The notes under the pieces were generated by a model. It was not told where the DNA came from. It did not search any database and worked only from the letters and a program-made list of their open reading frames with translations. The translations under genes and the position numbers were made by a program. Of a DNA stretch of 64,000 nucleotides, positions 16,314-26,062 are shown one piece after another. Location: contig CAXXTW010000002.1 of the NCBI GenBank assembly GCA_963678255.2, positions 682,001 through 746,000 of the forward strand, written 5' to 3'. The DNA comes from G963678255 sp963678255 (GTDB lineage: Bacteria > Cloacimonadota > Cloacimonadia > Cloacimonadales > WRIO01). Position 1 is the stretch's first letter. Every line of letters begins with the position of its first letter.

Positions 16314-17138
16314 TTATTTAATGGTTACTTTTTCAATTATAACTGGTTTAACAGGTTTATCCTGAGCTCCTTTTTCAACATTTTCAATCTTAGTGACAAC
16401 ATCCATACCTTTAATCACTTTTCCAAAAACGGTATGTTTTCCATTTAGCCAATCACAACCATCTTTCTTAGTTACGATGAAAAACTGAGATCCATTAGTG
16501 TTTGGTCCTGCATTAGCCATACAAATTGTACCATAGGCTACAGGAGCTTTTAATTTACCTTTTCCGAAAACAGGCTTTGAAGCAGTGATTCCATAATAGA
16601 ATTCTGCATCTTTTGCTAACATAGGTTCAAAACTTTGTTTATCTTGACATTGTTGAAGAATAGTTACTAATTCAGGGTCAGCTTTGTCCTTAACTCTTTG
16701 AAAATAAGGTGCTAATACTTCAGTATAAATAGCATAAGCATCTTCATTAGACTTTAATTTCCCAGTTATAATCACACCAGGTTCATATTTAAATTCATCT
16801 TCAAATGTGTAACCAGGACCACCTGTCCCAGTACCTAAAGGACATCCACCTTGAATCATAAAATCTTTAATCACTCGATGAAAAGTTAATCCATCATAAT
16901 ACTTAGATTTCTTTTTAGTATTAGTTTTTGGGTCAGTCCATTCTTTTGTACCTGTAGCTAATCCTACAAAATTATCAACTGTAACAGGTGCTATAGTTCT
17001 GTCTAACTCTAAGACAATCGTTCCCATATTTGTTTTCATGACAACATTTACTTTGTTTTTGTCAGCTTTTTCTGCATTCAACATACATGCTCCTAATAAT
17101 ATTAATAGTAAAATTACTGCAAATTTCTGATATTTCAT
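16314..17138 (-). CDS. Exported cyclophilin-type peptidyl-prolyl isomerase with a large insertion
   Basis: 274 residues. Signal with lipobox LGAC (15-18), so probably a lipoprotein. Cyclophilin core motifs are GTIVLELD (39-46), FHRVIKDFMIQGG (86-98), NTNGSQFFIV (214-222) and WLNGKHTVFGKV (230-241). About 75-80 extra residues (~120-198) lie between EDEF and the GTICMANAG strand, where typical bacterial cyclophilins have a short loop. The insert is charged and mostly helical. It should catalyse proline isomerisation during folding in the periplasm. RBS AAGGAG; 12 bases after the glycosyltransferase gene, in one operon. Confidence 0.9.
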   Translation of the reverse strand: MKYQKFAVILLLILLGACMLNAEKADKNKVNVVMKTNMGTIVLELDRTIAPVTVDNFVGLATGTKEWTDPKTNTKKKSKYYDGLTFHRVIKDFMIQGGCPLGTGTGGPGYTFEDEFKYEPGVIITGKLKSNEDAYAIYTEVLAPYFQRVKDKADPELVTILQQCQDKQSFEPMLAKDAEFYYGITASKPVFGKGKLKAPVAYGTICMANAGPNTNGSQFFIVTKKDGCDWLNGKHTVFGKVIKGMDVVTKIENVEKGAQDKPVKPVIIEKVTIK

Positions 17139-17150
17139 TCTTTTCTCCTT

Positions 17151-18866
17151 TTATTGATACCTTTTTTTCATAATATTTATCATTTTGTGTATTCTATTTT
17201 CATAAGTATGGTAAGCTAAAACTTTTTCTTGAGCTTTAATTGAAATTTCAGTTCTTAGTTTTTCATTTTTTAAATAATAATTTACTAATTCTGGAATTTC
17301 CTCAATATTATTAAAACAAATAACTTCACTATTAATATTATATACTTCTTCAAGTTGAGGTTTATAATCTGTTATTAAAAACTGTCCACAAGCAGGAACA
17401 TCAAAGACTCTTTGATTGACAGCATTTTTCATTTGTTTACTAGTCATATTAAAATTAATCCTGCTTTGATTGTAAAAGTCACATAAATTATCATAATACC
17501 AACGTTCACGAATGATTTTAAAGCCCACAGGTAATAATCTATCCCAATTAGGATCACCGCTGATAGTCGTATTGAATCCTTTCAATTTTAACAATCCACC
17601 AAGCCTATAAATTTGAGTTGATCTCCATAAAACAGCAGCTTCAAAATCATCCCTCTGATCCTGATCTTCAAAAATGAAAGGAATCCCTTGATTTTTCAAA
17701 ATCATAATGGCCTGATTAACATCCCTAGTCTTTAACGTTAAAAAGATAAGTACTGTCTTTTCTAGAAGTTGTAACAAGTCAGGTCTGTGAACAAATGATT
17801 TTAGATTTTTATTGATAGCGTAAACCATACTGCTGCCTACAAAAGAAACATCATACTTTTTAACAGAATCTTTTTCAAAAAATATTTCTTTAGAGGTTGC
17901 TAAAGGCAAATAATCTATATTCGTATAACCTTGATTTCTGATATCATCTTCATAATCCATATCCCATAAGAATAAATTACAAAAATTGGAAACATTGGAT
18001 TTAAATGTACTTAATATCACATTAGGACTATCAACAAACCATGAGACAAAAGGCATCTCAATCTGAGTTAAAAGCTCAGTTAACCAACCTTCCTGATCAA
18101 AGCCTAAATGATTAATTGTCAAAATAAAATCTGGTTTGAATTGAGCAATATCGTTTAATAATTGTTTTAAAAAAACCTCAAAATCCAATTGATCCTTATC
18201 AATATGTATATATTTATAATAATTTCCTGTATTTTGTATAGCAGTCAAGCATTCTTTAGTTAAGACATAAGAAGAATCGATAAATAGAATTCTGGTAGAA
18301 TCTTGACTAAATTTTTTGTAATGCCACTGATCACTCAAATCAAAAACATTTTGTTTGAATAGTTTTTTCTCAATCAAATTAAAGTACTTTTGATGAAGTT
18401 TTACATAAGAAGCAATTTTAAAGCAATCAAAACTCAATCCATTTAAAAAATGTGGAATTTCGTATTCATGATAACCAATATAAAAGGAACAATTATTAAA
18501 ACTTTCTAAATCAATATAATTAAGAGCTTCAATAAAAAGATTTTTATCAGGTTCAATAATATAAATATTTTTATTAGAAAATCTTTTGAGAAGTTGAAAT
18601 ACATGATGACCGAGGATAAATCCAAATACAACAATATTTTCCTGTACACTTACAAATGATTCTATTTGTTTTTCAATTTCTTTTAGAGAATAGTAATGAC
18701 TATAAATCGTAGTAGTATGTGCACCGGAGATAATATCACAATAAAAAGTATCATCTTTTGAAAGAGAAACATTGTAGAAAAAATCAAAAGGTTCAGTTTG
18801 ATGAACAATATGAAATCGATCTGAGTATTTCTCAATAAGCAATAAATTGTTGATTATTTTATTCAT
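17151..18866 (-). CDS. CgeB-like glycosyltransferase with Maf-like N-terminal half
   Basis: 571 residues. The N-terminal ~200 residues contain VVFGFILGHHVFQLLKRF and IYIIEPDKNLF, resembling motility-accessory (Maf) or DUF115-type domains. The rest is a GT-B-like CgeB region: DFILTINHLGFDQEGW, MPFVSWFVDSPN, YDVSFVGSS, and the C-terminal RVFDVPACGQFLITDYKPQL, where the sugar-nucleotide site lies. Such proteins glycosylate surface proteins, especially flagellins, or spore coats; no flagellar genes are in view. RBS AGGAG. It is five bases downstream of the hybrid kinase gene. Confidence 0.75.
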   Translation of the reverse strand: MNKIINNLLLIEKYSDRFHIVHQTEPFDFFYNVSLSKDDTFYCDIISGAHTTTIYSHYYSLKEIEKQIESFVSVQENIVVFGFILGHHVFQLLKRFSNKNIYIIEPDKNLFIEALNYIDLESFNNCSFYIGYHEYEIPHFLNGLSFDCFKIASYVKLHQKYFNLIEKKLFKQNVFDLSDQWHYKKFSQDSTRILFIDSSYVLTKECLTAIQNTGNYYKYIHIDKDQLDFEVFLKQLLNDIAQFKPDFILTINHLGFDQEGWLTELLTQIEMPFVSWFVDSPNVILSTFKSNVSNFCNLFLWDMDYEDDIRNQGYTNIDYLPLATSKEIFFEKDSVKKYDVSFVGSSMVYAINKNLKSFVHRPDLLQLLEKTVLIFLTLKTRDVNQAIMILKNQGIPFIFEDQDQRDDFEAAVLWRSTQIYRLGGLLKLKGFNTTISGDPNWDRLLPVGFKIIRERWYYDNLCDFYNQSRINFNMTSKQMKNAVNQRVFDVPACGQFLITDYKPQLEEVYNINSEVICFNNIEEIPELVNYYLKNEKLRTEISIKAQEKVLAYHTYENRIHKMINIMKKRYQ

Positions 18867-18871
18867 ATATT

Positions 18872-21169
18872 CTATTCTCCTGCTAATGTTTGATATATAG
18901 CATTAGAAAAATTATTCATTGTATAAGGTTTAGGGATGAACAAATCTACTCCCAATTCTAGTGCTCTGGTAATTCTCTTATCTTGGTGATATCCTGAAGT
19001 TAGTATAATCTTTTGTTTTGGATTATTTTTTTTTATTCTCTCAACAACATCATTTCCACTAAGCTTTGGCATTATTAAATCTACAATAACCAAATCAAAA
19101 AAATTATTCTCCTGATCGAAAGCCTTCAACCCTTCAATAGGACAACTCATAGAAATAACAGTATAGCCACATTCTGTCAGAATATTTGAAGTAATATTTC
19201 TTAAAACATCATCGTCATCAATAAGGAGAATATGTCCATGACCATGTTTAATATCTTCTATAGCAGTTTTTTTATTCATCGAGTTTTCTTTTTTATGAAT
19301 AGGGAAAAATAAATTAAAGGTTGTTCCGACTTTTTCTTCAGAGATCACTTCGATAAAACCATTGTGTTGATTGATAATATTATAAGCCATTGATAATCCC
19401 AATCCTGTTCCGACAGAACTTTCTTTGGTTGTAAAAAAAGGGTCAAAGATCTTATCTTTAATATCTTTCTTGATTCCCACACCAGTATCAGATATTGATA
19501 ATTTCCAATATTCGATTGGTTTTGCATGAGGATGTGAGTTTATATAGTTAGTATCGGGCAAATATTTATTAATCATGACTGCCAATAAGCCCCCCTGAGG
19601 CTCATGATCTTCTTTCATGATAGTCATAGCATGTCCAGCATTTATAAACAGATTTAGGAGCATTTGCTCGATCTGACTAGTATCTCCTAAGATAAATGAT
19701 TCATTAAAAGAGAAATTCACTTTAATCTCTATACATTTATCGAAAGAATTTCTACAAATAGATTGGACACGTTTAATAGAATGATTTAAATCAAAAGAAG
19801 TAAAAGCCATCTCTTTCTTTCTTGCGAGAGTTAATAACTGTTTTACCAACTCTGAAGCACGTTGAGACAACTGAGTCATTAATTCTATAGAATCAATGAT
19901 TTCTGATTTTGGAAGCACAATTGCAGGATCAGAAAGTTTTACATCTAATATTGAGAGGGTTCCAACAATACCACCTAAAATATTATTAAAATCATGCGCT
20001 AAGCCTCCTGCAAGAGTTCCAATTGAATCCATTTTTTGAGCCTGTCGCAGCTGATGTTCTTTTTTTTCCAATTCTGTTGTATCATCAAGACGAAGAACTA
20101 TACCTTTACTATCAATATTCTTAATGGGATAAGCAGTTAAATTAAAAATGTTATCCTGATTATCTAAAATCTTTTGTTTATTTAAATGATAAACTGAATT
20201 ACTTTTTAGAATATAATTAAATTCATTTTTAATACTTTTAAAATAAGGAATAATATCTTCTAAAGCAAAACCTTTTGCTTTTTCTCCAGATATACCAGTG
20301 TATTTTCTAGCTGATTGATTCCATTGATTAATCCTGTAATTTTGATCTACAGAGATTAAAATTGAAGGCATAGAATCAATTATGTTGTTTAGATAGTCTT
20401 GTAAATAATGAATTTCGCTAATACTTTTATTCTGATCTTTATACATTTTTAAATACGAGTCTATCATCTTTTTGAATTCATCATTTTCAGAGTAGTTTTT
20501 CATATTTTTGATAAAATCCTGAGGATATAATATTACTTCAGATATTTTTTGAACTTTAGAATTAAAAATTTGAGTAATAAATATAAAAATGAACATCAAG
20601 GAGCAAAATAAAATGATCAATAAATATCTTAAGACTGAATTAATACGGATTTTTTTATTAATCTGAGTATAAATATCAACGTTTAATTGCGAGAAATTCT
20701 TATTAATTTGCTGAAACAATTGTCTAGTTAGAAAAACTGATTCTCTAAATTCATTAAGATCCTTATTTTCAAATTGGTTATCCTTTAAATTATATAAGAT
20801 ATTTCGGATTTTATGGACATAGATAAGAGATTTGTTAATTTTCAAACGAGTATCATAAGCTAATTCATTTTTTTGTAACAATGTATTTAATCTAAAATCA
20901 ATAGTATTAATCTTTGAGACAGGTTTAATGTAATCAGGTTGAATCAACCCTGTAACCATCTGATTACATTCAATTTCAGTTTGATCTAATAAAAACAGAG
21001 TATTTCTTAAATCTTCTGTAGAAGCCTGCTGAATAAAAGATTGTTGTAAAAACTTATTCATCTTAACAAAATTATAGATATCAATAGAAATATAACTTAA
21101 CAACACGAATGAAATTACTAAAAAAATAACTCTTAAAGTCGTAGATAATTTTCCTCTAAATATTCCCAT
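18872..21169 (-). CDS. Membrane-bound hybrid histidine kinase (PAS-HisKA-HATPase-REC)
   Basis: 765 residues from the ATG at 21169, which has AAAGGA seven bases upstream; the frame also opens with TTG at 21187. Transmembrane segments at ~11-32 and ~180-200 enclose a helical periplasmic sensor. A PAS domain follows (~260-365, VDQNYRINQWNQSARKYTG), then HisKA with the phosphoacceptor His392 in GGLAHDFNNIL, HATPase with LNLFINAGHAM, DTGVGI and GTGLGLSMAY, and a receiver domain with VIVDLIMPKLSG and FIPKPY. The signal is unknown. It is co-transcribed with the glycosyltransferase and cyclophilin genes. No response regulator with an output domain is nearby. Confidence 0.92.
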   Translation of the reverse strand: MGIFRGKLSTTLRVIFLVISFVLLSYISIDIYNFVKMNKFLQQSFIQQASTEDLRNTLFLLDQTEIECNQMVTGLIQPDYIKPVSKINTIDFRLNTLLQKNELAYDTRLKINKSLIYVHKIRNILYNLKDNQFENKDLNEFRESVFLTRQLFQQINKNFSQLNVDIYTQINKKIRINSVLRYLLIILFCSLMFIFIFITQIFNSKVQKISEVILYPQDFIKNMKNYSENDEFKKMIDSYLKMYKDQNKSISEIHYLQDYLNNIIDSMPSILISVDQNYRINQWNQSARKYTGISGEKAKGFALEDIIPYFKSIKNEFNYILKSNSVYHLNKQKILDNQDNIFNLTAYPIKNIDSKGIVLRLDDTTELEKKEHQLRQAQKMDSIGTLAGGLAHDFNNILGGIVGTLSILDVKLSDPAIVLPKSEIIDSIELMTQLSQRASELVKQLLTLARKKEMAFTSFDLNHSIKRVQSICRNSFDKCIEIKVNFSFNESFILGDTSQIEQMLLNLFINAGHAMTIMKEDHEPQGGLLAVMINKYLPDTNYINSHPHAKPIEYWKLSISDTGVGIKKDIKDKIFDPFFTTKESSVGTGLGLSMAYNIINQHNGFIEVISEEKVGTTFNLFFPIHKKENSMNKKTAIEDIKHGHGHILLIDDDDVLRNITSNILTECGYTVISMSCPIEGLKAFDQENNFFDLVIVDLIMPKLSGNDVVERIKKNNPKQKIILTSGYHQDKRITRALELGVDLFIPKPYTMNNFSNAIYQTLAGE

Positions 21170-21230
21170 TAGATTATCCTTTATCAATCTTTTTCCTTAA
21201 TCCATTATGGAAAAAAGACTCTATTAATTT

Positions 21231-21259
21231 TTTTTATTGTAATGAATATCTTTTGTCAA
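21231..21259 (-). promoter_or_regulatory. Candidate promoter of the hybrid kinase operon
   Basis: On the minus strand TTGACA (21254-21259) is followed after 17 bases by TAAAAA (21231-21236). It lies in the 86-base gap between the MATE and kinase genes. Confidence 0.4.
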
Positions 21260-21273
21260 GTATATTATTATCA

Positions 21274-22617
21274 TTATTCTTGAATTAATCGTTTTTCTCT
21301 CCATTTTGACTTATTAAAATAAATTAAAGATGCGATAAAACCAAAAAACCAAGCTATTGGTATTGCCCACCATATTCCATCTGAGCCAAGATTGAATAAT
21401 GGTTTAGACAAGAAATAAGCCATTGGAATTCTAAAAATCCATAATGAAAATAAAGTGATAAACATTGGTATCAGGGTAATTCCAACCCCTCTTAGTAATC
21501 CATGGGTAATAAACATACAGGAGAAGAGGATATAAAAAGACCCAACGATTTTTAAATATTGATAACCAATTCCAATCACAATACGATCATTTGTGAAAAA
21601 ACCAAGTAAGTACTTACCAAACAGAATAAATATTAAAGTGACTGTTATAGAGACCAAGCCAGACATAAAGAGAGTTGTATTATAACCTCTTTTAACACGA
21701 TCAGTTCTTCCTGCCCCAATATTTTGTCCTACAAATGTAGAAAGAGCAGAAGAAAAGTTCATAGCTGGCATCATGGCAAAGGAATCCAATCTTGATGCGA
21801 CAGTATAAGCAGCGACAGTATCTGTTCCAAATTGATTAATAAAACGCATTAAAGCCATCATTCCCAAAGAAACGAATGTTTGCTGTAATCCTGTAGGCAA
21901 GCCTATCTTTAAGCTTTTTTTCAATATAGTAAAATCAAAGCTAAAGTTTTTAAACCCAAAAATGTGGAGATCTTTGAATTGTTTAATATAAATTATAAGC
22001 ATGATCAAAGTTAAAACTTGAGAGATTACCGTTGCATAGGCGACTCCACTTATCCCCCATTTAAGAAAAACTACAAAACTATAATCTAAAATAACATTTA
22101 GAATTGTGGAAAATACTAAAAAGTATAGTGGGGTTTTTGAATCCCCTAAAGCTCTCAAGATTGAGCTATACCCATTGTATAATAAAACAAAGCAAATACC
22201 CAGAATGTATATACGAAAGTATTTTACAGATGTTTGCAGTAATTCTTCGGGGAGATTCAATAAAAGAAAGATATATTTTGCAAAAAAGTAACCAATAAAT
22301 GTTAAGATGATACCAGTAATCAGGTTAAACAAAATCATCACATCAACAGCTTTTTTTAGATGTTTAAAGTCTTTAGCGCCATAATAATGAGATAGAATAA
22401 CAGAAATACCTATTGATATCCCAAACACCATAGATAATAACACAAAATTAACAGGAAAGGTCGCTCCAACAGCAGCTAAAGAACTCTTACCCAGAAAATT
22501 ACCGACTATTAAACTATCAACAACATTATAAAACTGTTGAAAAACATTTCCGATAAGCATTGGTATTGAAAAGAATAGTATTCCGTAACCAATTCTTCCC
22601 TGAGTTAGGTCTCTCAT
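21274..22617 (-). CDS. MATE-family multidrug exporter
   Basis: 447 residues with about twelve transmembrane helices, normal for MATE. The N-terminus MRDLTQGRIGYGILFFSIPMLIGNVFQQFYNVVDSLIVG is a textbook family start, and the duplicated half begins LKIGLPTGLQQTFVSLG. It exports cationic organic compounds using Na+ or H+. The ATG at 22617 matches the family N-terminus; a GTG at 22626, overlapping the stop of the hydrolase gene as GTGA, is the alternative. Last gene of the leftward unit from 27.5 kb. Confidence 0.92.
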   Translation of the reverse strand: MRDLTQGRIGYGILFFSIPMLIGNVFQQFYNVVDSLIVGNFLGKSSLAAVGATFPVNFVLLSMVFGISIGISVILSHYYGAKDFKHLKKAVDVMILFNLITGIILTFIGYFFAKYIFLLLNLPEELLQTSVKYFRIYILGICFVLLYNGYSSILRALGDSKTPLYFLVFSTILNVILDYSFVVFLKWGISGVAYATVISQVLTLIMLIIYIKQFKDLHIFGFKNFSFDFTILKKSLKIGLPTGLQQTFVSLGMMALMRFINQFGTDTVAAYTVASRLDSFAMMPAMNFSSALSTFVGQNIGAGRTDRVKRGYNTTLFMSGLVSITVTLIFILFGKYLLGFFTNDRIVIGIGYQYLKIVGSFYILFSCMFITHGLLRGVGITLIPMFITLFSLWIFRIPMAYFLSKPLFNLGSDGIWWAIPIAWFFGFIASLIYFNKSKWREKRLIQE

Positions 22618-22622
22618 TCTCC

Positions 22623-23159
22623 TCACTTAACCAATGCAGATATTTGTTTAAACTCAGGGTGAGTTGAGTTTTCCATTAACTCAAATAATAACATTTCAGT
22701 AGAAACAATCTGAGCACCTTTACTTAATAAACGAGAAATAGCAGTTTTTTTATTACTTAATTTTCTAGATGAGACCGCATCTGAAACAAAGTAAACCTTA
22801 TAACCTTTTTCTAAAGCATCTATTGTGGATTGATACAAACAAATATGAGCCTCGATTCCATAAAAAACTAAAGTTTTCTTTTTTTGATTCTCAATATAAT
22901 CTGAAATGTCTTTGTTAAAAATAGAGAAACTCATTTTTTCAAACTTCATGGCATGTTCAGGAATGCTTATTTTTTGTATTGTGGTGCCTAATCCTTTGGG
23001 ATATTGTTCAGTAATAATCAAAGGAATATTCAAATAACTAGACGCTTTGTTTAAAATATCAGCATTTTTAATCACTTCATCGATATCATTAATGACAGCT
23101 TCAAACTTATCCTGAATATCTATCATAACAAACAGTGTATCCAGTAATTTAATTCGCAT
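22623..23159 (-). CDS. Isochorismatase-family cysteine hydrolase
   Basis: 178 residues. Catalytic triad candidates are Asp in VMIDIQDKF (~residue 15), Lys in MKFEKMSFS, and the nucleophile Cys in YGIEAHICLYQST. This set marks isochorismatase-like hydrolases such as YcaC or nicotinamidase relatives. The substrate cannot be assigned. The start at 23159 has GGGAG upstream; the ATG at 23171 overlaps the stop of the upstream gene (TAATG) and is the alternative. Tight spacing to MATE and to the metallopeptidase gene suggests translational coupling. Confidence 0.85.
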   Translation of the reverse strand: MRIKLLDTLFVMIDIQDKFEAVINDIDEVIKNADILNKASSYLNIPLIITEQYPKGLGTTIQKISIPEHAMKFEKMSFSIFNKDISDYIENQKKKTLVFYGIEAHICLYQSTIDALEKGYKVYFVSDAVSSRKLSNKKTAISRLLSKGAQIVSTEMLLFELMENSTHPEFKQISALVK

Positions 23160-23170
23160 TATTTCTCCCA

Positions 23171-26062
23171 TTAAAAGCTCATAGGAATAGGAATTTCGAG
23201 TAAATAATAATCAGTTAATTTTTTAAATGTCTCATCATAAGCAGAGCCAAATTTATGAATAGTATTGAAACCTAAGATATTAGCTTCAATTTTTAATTCA
23301 AATCCATTAGCTTTAAAATCTTTTTCTTTTTCAGAGTCAAGAGGATAAGTGATCCTACTAATTTTTGTGTAATCAGACCAGAGAGTTACACCCACATATC
23401 CAGCGGATAAAAGACTTCCATCCCAACCGGCCATAAAATTAAGATTATCCGTTAATTTTATACGAATTTCGTTTTGAGAATTAAAAATTTCTTTAGATAA
23501 ATATGTTTCTTCATAACCTCTCAAAAAATAACGTTTAAAAGCGGGTTTATTAGCAAATTGAATCATTTCATATTCATCAATACCAGGCATAAATTGAGGA
23601 AGTTGGTCACCATTTACAAATTCATAATGGTTTCTACTCTCAAAAGAGAGAGTCCTGATTTGTTCATTTTTTGCATTAAATAAAAATGGAGCATAAGCAA
23701 TACTTCCATCTAAACTATGCTGATTATAATCCAATCCCATTCCAATTTTATCTGAAGCAGTTTGAAGATTATAAGAAAAAGAAAACAATCTAACAGGATG
23801 TATATCGCTATTCTTCCAAGGTAATGCAGAAGTAAAGTTATAATTCAAATCAATATTGCTAAAATTAGTTGTTTTAAACAATGCAGAATAATTTTCACAC
23901 TCATTTTTAATATCGTTATAACTATAAGCAATACTGACATTTGCAGAGGAATAACTTCGAGTCATGTTTATAGGGAACTGGAAATTTATAGAACTTTTTT
24001 TAAGAATTTGATAATACATTTTTTTATTATCAAAACCAGAGAACCATCTTGAATTCATTGACATAACTTGAATAGTGGGATAAAAACAGTTATTTTGATA
24101 GAATAAAACCCAATAAGGTTGATCATTCTTATCATAAGGAATATACCCACCAGCCACAAACATATGTTTTCCTAAAGGTTCAGACAGAACAATATTTCCA
24201 AACACAAAACTAGAAAATGGAATACAATAACCCTGTCTCCATTTTATATTTTCCAAGGGTTTATAATCTTTCGATTCACTAATTAGAATATTATCTAAAG
24301 AGTCACTAATTAATAAAGAAGGTTTTATAAATATCCATTTATTATAATAATTTTCTTTGATTTCAGGGTATTTCACATCAGAAAGAGCAGTATTAAATTT
24401 TCCCAAAGTCAAACCACCCTGATAAAACTCAGACAGAACAAATAATTCATTATTAAAAAAAGAGATAGGTAAAGAATTATAGGGAGGAGTAGGAATCATA
24501 TTCAAATGTTTTTCATTTAGATTATATGAGTAAACATCCAAATGAAAATCGCGATTGTTTTCAACTGAGAATAAGATCTGATCGTTACTATTCCAAATGA
24601 CATTTTGTGGCATAGCAGATAGTTTTAGGGCATCAATAATAGAAAAATCAGCAATATTCAAAATCATTATTTTAAATTCGTGATCTTGATCAAACAAGGA
24701 AACCATTAATTTGGTATTATCTTTTGATAAAGAAATATCTCCTATCTGATTTTCATTATTTAAGGTTAATTTAATTTTTTCTTCTCCATCAGGAGTCAAA
24801 TAGAAGATTTGATTATTTTGGAGACTAATTCTTTGGAAATAAATGCCACCTTGATTGTCAATAGAGGCAAAATTACCTTCATTATAATGATATGTTTTTC
24901 CAGTAATTAAGGATTTTTTAAAAATTCTAGGTGCAAGTCTACCTTTTTTATGTCTAGAATATTTAGAATAAGCAACCCACTGATTATTTGCACTTAATGA
25001 CATACTAGCAAAGGATCCAGCTTTATTGATTTGAATTTCTTTAGTAATATATAATTTATCTTTGGTTAAGGAATCAACAGCAATTTGTGCGTAAACTAAG
25101 TTTTTAAATCCTTGCTCCTGAGCTTTTTTAGCGCAAAAAAGTATATGGTCATCATTCATGATCATTTGACTGAAATCTCTATAACCAGAATTTAATTTTT
25201 TAAAATCGTTTAAATTTCTAACAGAGGTTGTATCTGAGCTATTTGCTTTATCAATATATACTTGTCCATAATAATAAGTATAGATGTGTCTTCTAAATTC
25301 TTCTGAGAACTCAGAAAAATCCTTTTTATATACATTTTTAAAAGCGTCTTTAAAGTCATACATTTTACTTTTATTGCGGTATTTAAGTAATTGAATCAGA
25401 GAATCTTCTCCATATTTATCAGATAAATATCTAATCATAGCAAATCCAACCCCATAAATTAAACCGCCATTATACATACCAGAAGGATCTTCTTGTTTTT
25501 TTGATAAAACAGATGTTTTTAAATAGCGGTCACCTCTGTTTAAACCCCAGGGTTCTCCACTAAAGAATTGAGCATATCCTTCATGAAATGTCTGAGGAAA
25601 TGAAAAAGTTGATATTGGAAGAAAAGGAGTCATCCAATCTTTAATAGAATTAAACACAAACCAGTGTGACATTTCATGGGAAATCACTTTTCTAAGCCAT
25701 TTATCATTCCCCGAAAAATACTTAGTAAAATCATTTTGATTTACCCAAATGAAGATATAATGAGTTAATACAGTTGCTCCGTTGGGAATATTATCTTGAT
25801 CTGAGACATAAAGAATCATTTTTGTTTTTGGATTTAATTTATATAATTTTTCAAATGTAATGAAAGTTTCTTCAGAAATTTTTGCAGATTCAATAGCTAT
25901 ACTTTCCAAAGGTTCGTGGTAAACTATTTTGCAATTCTCAGTTTCTATCTCTTTCCAATTCAAATCAGGTCTATTTCTCTGATTAAACAAATTAAAAGCA
26001 CCTAATCCATATAAACTAAAAAATACACTTGTTAGTATGATAATGAAGATAATTCTTTTCAT
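23171..26062 (-). CDS. Surface metallopeptidase with TolB-like propeller and probable outer-membrane barrel
   Basis: 963 residues. Signal peptide ~1-20. A gluzincin-type domain has HEMSH (His129, Glu130, His133) and a third ligand Glu161 in TFHEGYAQFF, like the peptidase MA group. Then ~300-620 has WD40/TolB-like repeats (SLSANNQWVAYSKYSR, ISLSKDNTKLMVSLFD). The C-terminal ~330 residues are alternating beta strands ending in a terminal phenylalanine (PIPMSF), which suggests an outer-membrane barrel. It would hold a protease and a propeller at the cell surface or in the periplasm. RBS AAGGAG; the ATG overlaps the trmJ-like stop codon by one base. The barrel is inference. Confidence 0.75.
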   Translation of the reverse strand: MKRIIFIIILTSVFFSLYGLGAFNLFNQRNRPDLNWKEIETENCKIVYHEPLESIAIESAKISEETFITFEKLYKLNPKTKMILYVSDQDNIPNGATVLTHYIFIWVNQNDFTKYFSGNDKWLRKVISHEMSHWFVFNSIKDWMTPFLPISTFSFPQTFHEGYAQFFSGEPWGLNRGDRYLKTSVLSKKQEDPSGMYNGGLIYGVGFAMIRYLSDKYGEDSLIQLLKYRNKSKMYDFKDAFKNVYKKDFSEFSEEFRRHIYTYYYGQVYIDKANSSDTTSVRNLNDFKKLNSGYRDFSQMIMNDDHILFCAKKAQEQGFKNLVYAQIAVDSLTKDKLYITKEIQINKAGSFASMSLSANNQWVAYSKYSRHKKGRLAPRIFKKSLITGKTYHYNEGNFASIDNQGGIYFQRISLQNNQIFYLTPDGEEKIKLTLNNENQIGDISLSKDNTKLMVSLFDQDHEFKIMILNIADFSIIDALKLSAMPQNVIWNSNDQILFSVENNRDFHLDVYSYNLNEKHLNMIPTPPYNSLPISFFNNELFVLSEFYQGGLTLGKFNTALSDVKYPEIKENYYNKWIFIKPSLLISDSLDNILISESKDYKPLENIKWRQGYCIPFSSFVFGNIVLSEPLGKHMFVAGGYIPYDKNDQPYWVLFYQNNCFYPTIQVMSMNSRWFSGFDNKKMYYQILKKSSINFQFPINMTRSYSSANVSIAYSYNDIKNECENYSALFKTTNFSNIDLNYNFTSALPWKNSDIHPVRLFSFSYNLQTASDKIGMGLDYNQHSLDGSIAYAPFLFNAKNEQIRTLSFESRNHYEFVNGDQLPQFMPGIDEYEMIQFANKPAFKRYFLRGYEETYLSKEIFNSQNEIRIKLTDNLNFMAGWDGSLLSAGYVGVTLWSDYTKISRITYPLDSEKEKDFKANGFELKIEANILGFNTIHKFGSAYDETFKKLTDYYLLEIPIPMSF

